A stretch of 6,150 nt of DNA from Methylococcaceae bacterium (lineage in GTDB: Bacteria > Pseudomonadota > Gammaproteobacteria > Methylococcales > Methylomonadaceae): positions 1 through 6,150 of the forward strand of contig DPKY01000068.1 of the NCBI GenBank assembly GCA_003542275.1, in the 5' to 3' direction. Positions 5,824 to 6,150 of the stretch are shown here, piece after piece (within the stretch, counting starts at the first letter, position 1; every line of letters starts with the position of its first letter). Both the position numbers and the translations under genes were made by a program. The notes beneath the pieces are model-generated. The model had not been told where the DNA came from. It did no database searches and saw nothing but the letters and a program-made list of their open reading frames with translations.

Positions 5824-6150
5824 TCAATTGGCATTATATTGCGTTTTTAGATAGGTATCCACTTGTGCTTTATCGACGCTAAAGAGCAGTCGAAATATCG
5901 TACCTTTACCGAGAATAGAATTGACGACAATATGGCCACTCGTATTGTGCACAATGCCGCTAATCACAGATAAACCAAGGCCCGTGCCAGAATCAACACT
6001 TTTTGTTGTAAAGAAAGGATCAAACATTCGATGGACAATTTTGGGATCAATGCCACAACCGTTGTCAGTAACTCGAATTTCGACAAAATCGCCTTGAATT
6101 TTTTTAGAGCAACAACTGCAAGAAAGCCCTTTTAAGCCAATGTTGATAGT
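5824..6150 (-). CDS. Sensor histidine kinase, C-terminal ATPase domain only (5' end outside window)
   Basis: This is the last 108 residues of a histidine kinase whose N-terminus and phospho-acceptor His lie beyond the right edge. The visible part is the second half of an HATPase domain: G1 box VTDNGCGID, F box MFDPFFTTK, G2 box GTGLGLSV, then the final strand GKGTIFRLLF. The FFTTK...GTGLGLSV pattern is typical of NtrB-like, PAS-associated kinases. Just before the G1 box is a Cys cluster, CSCC, where some relatives carry a CxxC pair; its role is unknown. No receiver domain follows the ATPase domain, so the protein does not end as a hybrid kinase. The stop lies 22 bp before ATG 5801 of the HD-GYP regulator, which is therefore its likely partner. 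What it senses cannot be told from this fragment. Confidence 0.93.
   Translation of the reverse strand, partial: TINIGLKGLSCSCCSKKIQGDFVEIRVTDNGCGIDPKIVHRMFDPFFTTKSVDSGTGLGLSVISGIVHNTSGHIVVNSILGKGTIFRLLFSVDKAQVDTYLKTQYNAN

Overview
The window is a compact bacterial chromosome segment in which every gene I can support lies on the minus strand, so transcription runs from high to low coordinates. The best guide to the organism is the BaeS/BaeR pair, which resembles the E. coli proteins closely (shared HELRTPLAVLRGE, EIGADDYICKPYS and DRTVD.HIKNLR blocks). MsrA is also of the E. coli type. With moderate GC and AT-rich gaps, this suggests a gammaproteobacterium. I cannot name a genus.

Layout in the direction of transcription: (1) 6150-5824, the C-terminal end of a histidine kinase, cut by the window edge; (2) 5801-4740, a receiver plus HD-GYP response regulator predicted to degrade cyclic di-GMP; (3) 4693-4319, a stand-alone receiver protein. 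These three are tightly packed and probably form one operon. (4) A 128-bp gap holds a sequence whose core matches the known E. coli BaeR box; (5) 4190-2757 encodes a BaeS-like sensor kinase and (6) 2737-2063 a BaeR-like regulator, followed by a clear Rho-independent terminator at 2003-1981. (7) 1869-1264 encodes methionine sulfoxide reductase MsrA, whose start is fixed by a good Shine-Dalgarno sequence. (8) 1199-1 is a long gene I do not recognise, running off the left edge, with a small Cys/His knuckle at its N-terminus and a charged Gln/Glu/Lys/Arg-rich helical region at its visible C-terminal end.

Functionally this is a signal-transduction cluster. The kinase, HD-GYP regulator and lone receiver could form a phosphorelay that lowers cyclic di-GMP. 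BaeSR is an envelope-stress system that here probably activates its own operon. MsrA repairs oxidised methionines but is separated from baeSR by the terminator. There is no gene-free stretch longer than 300 bases, and I see no rRNA, tRNA, CRISPR array or mobile element.

The points most worth a second look are the BaeR box, the unrecognised gene, the altered cysteine pattern of MsrA, and the anti-Shine-Dalgarno-like octamer shared by the two intergenic regions flanking baeSR.
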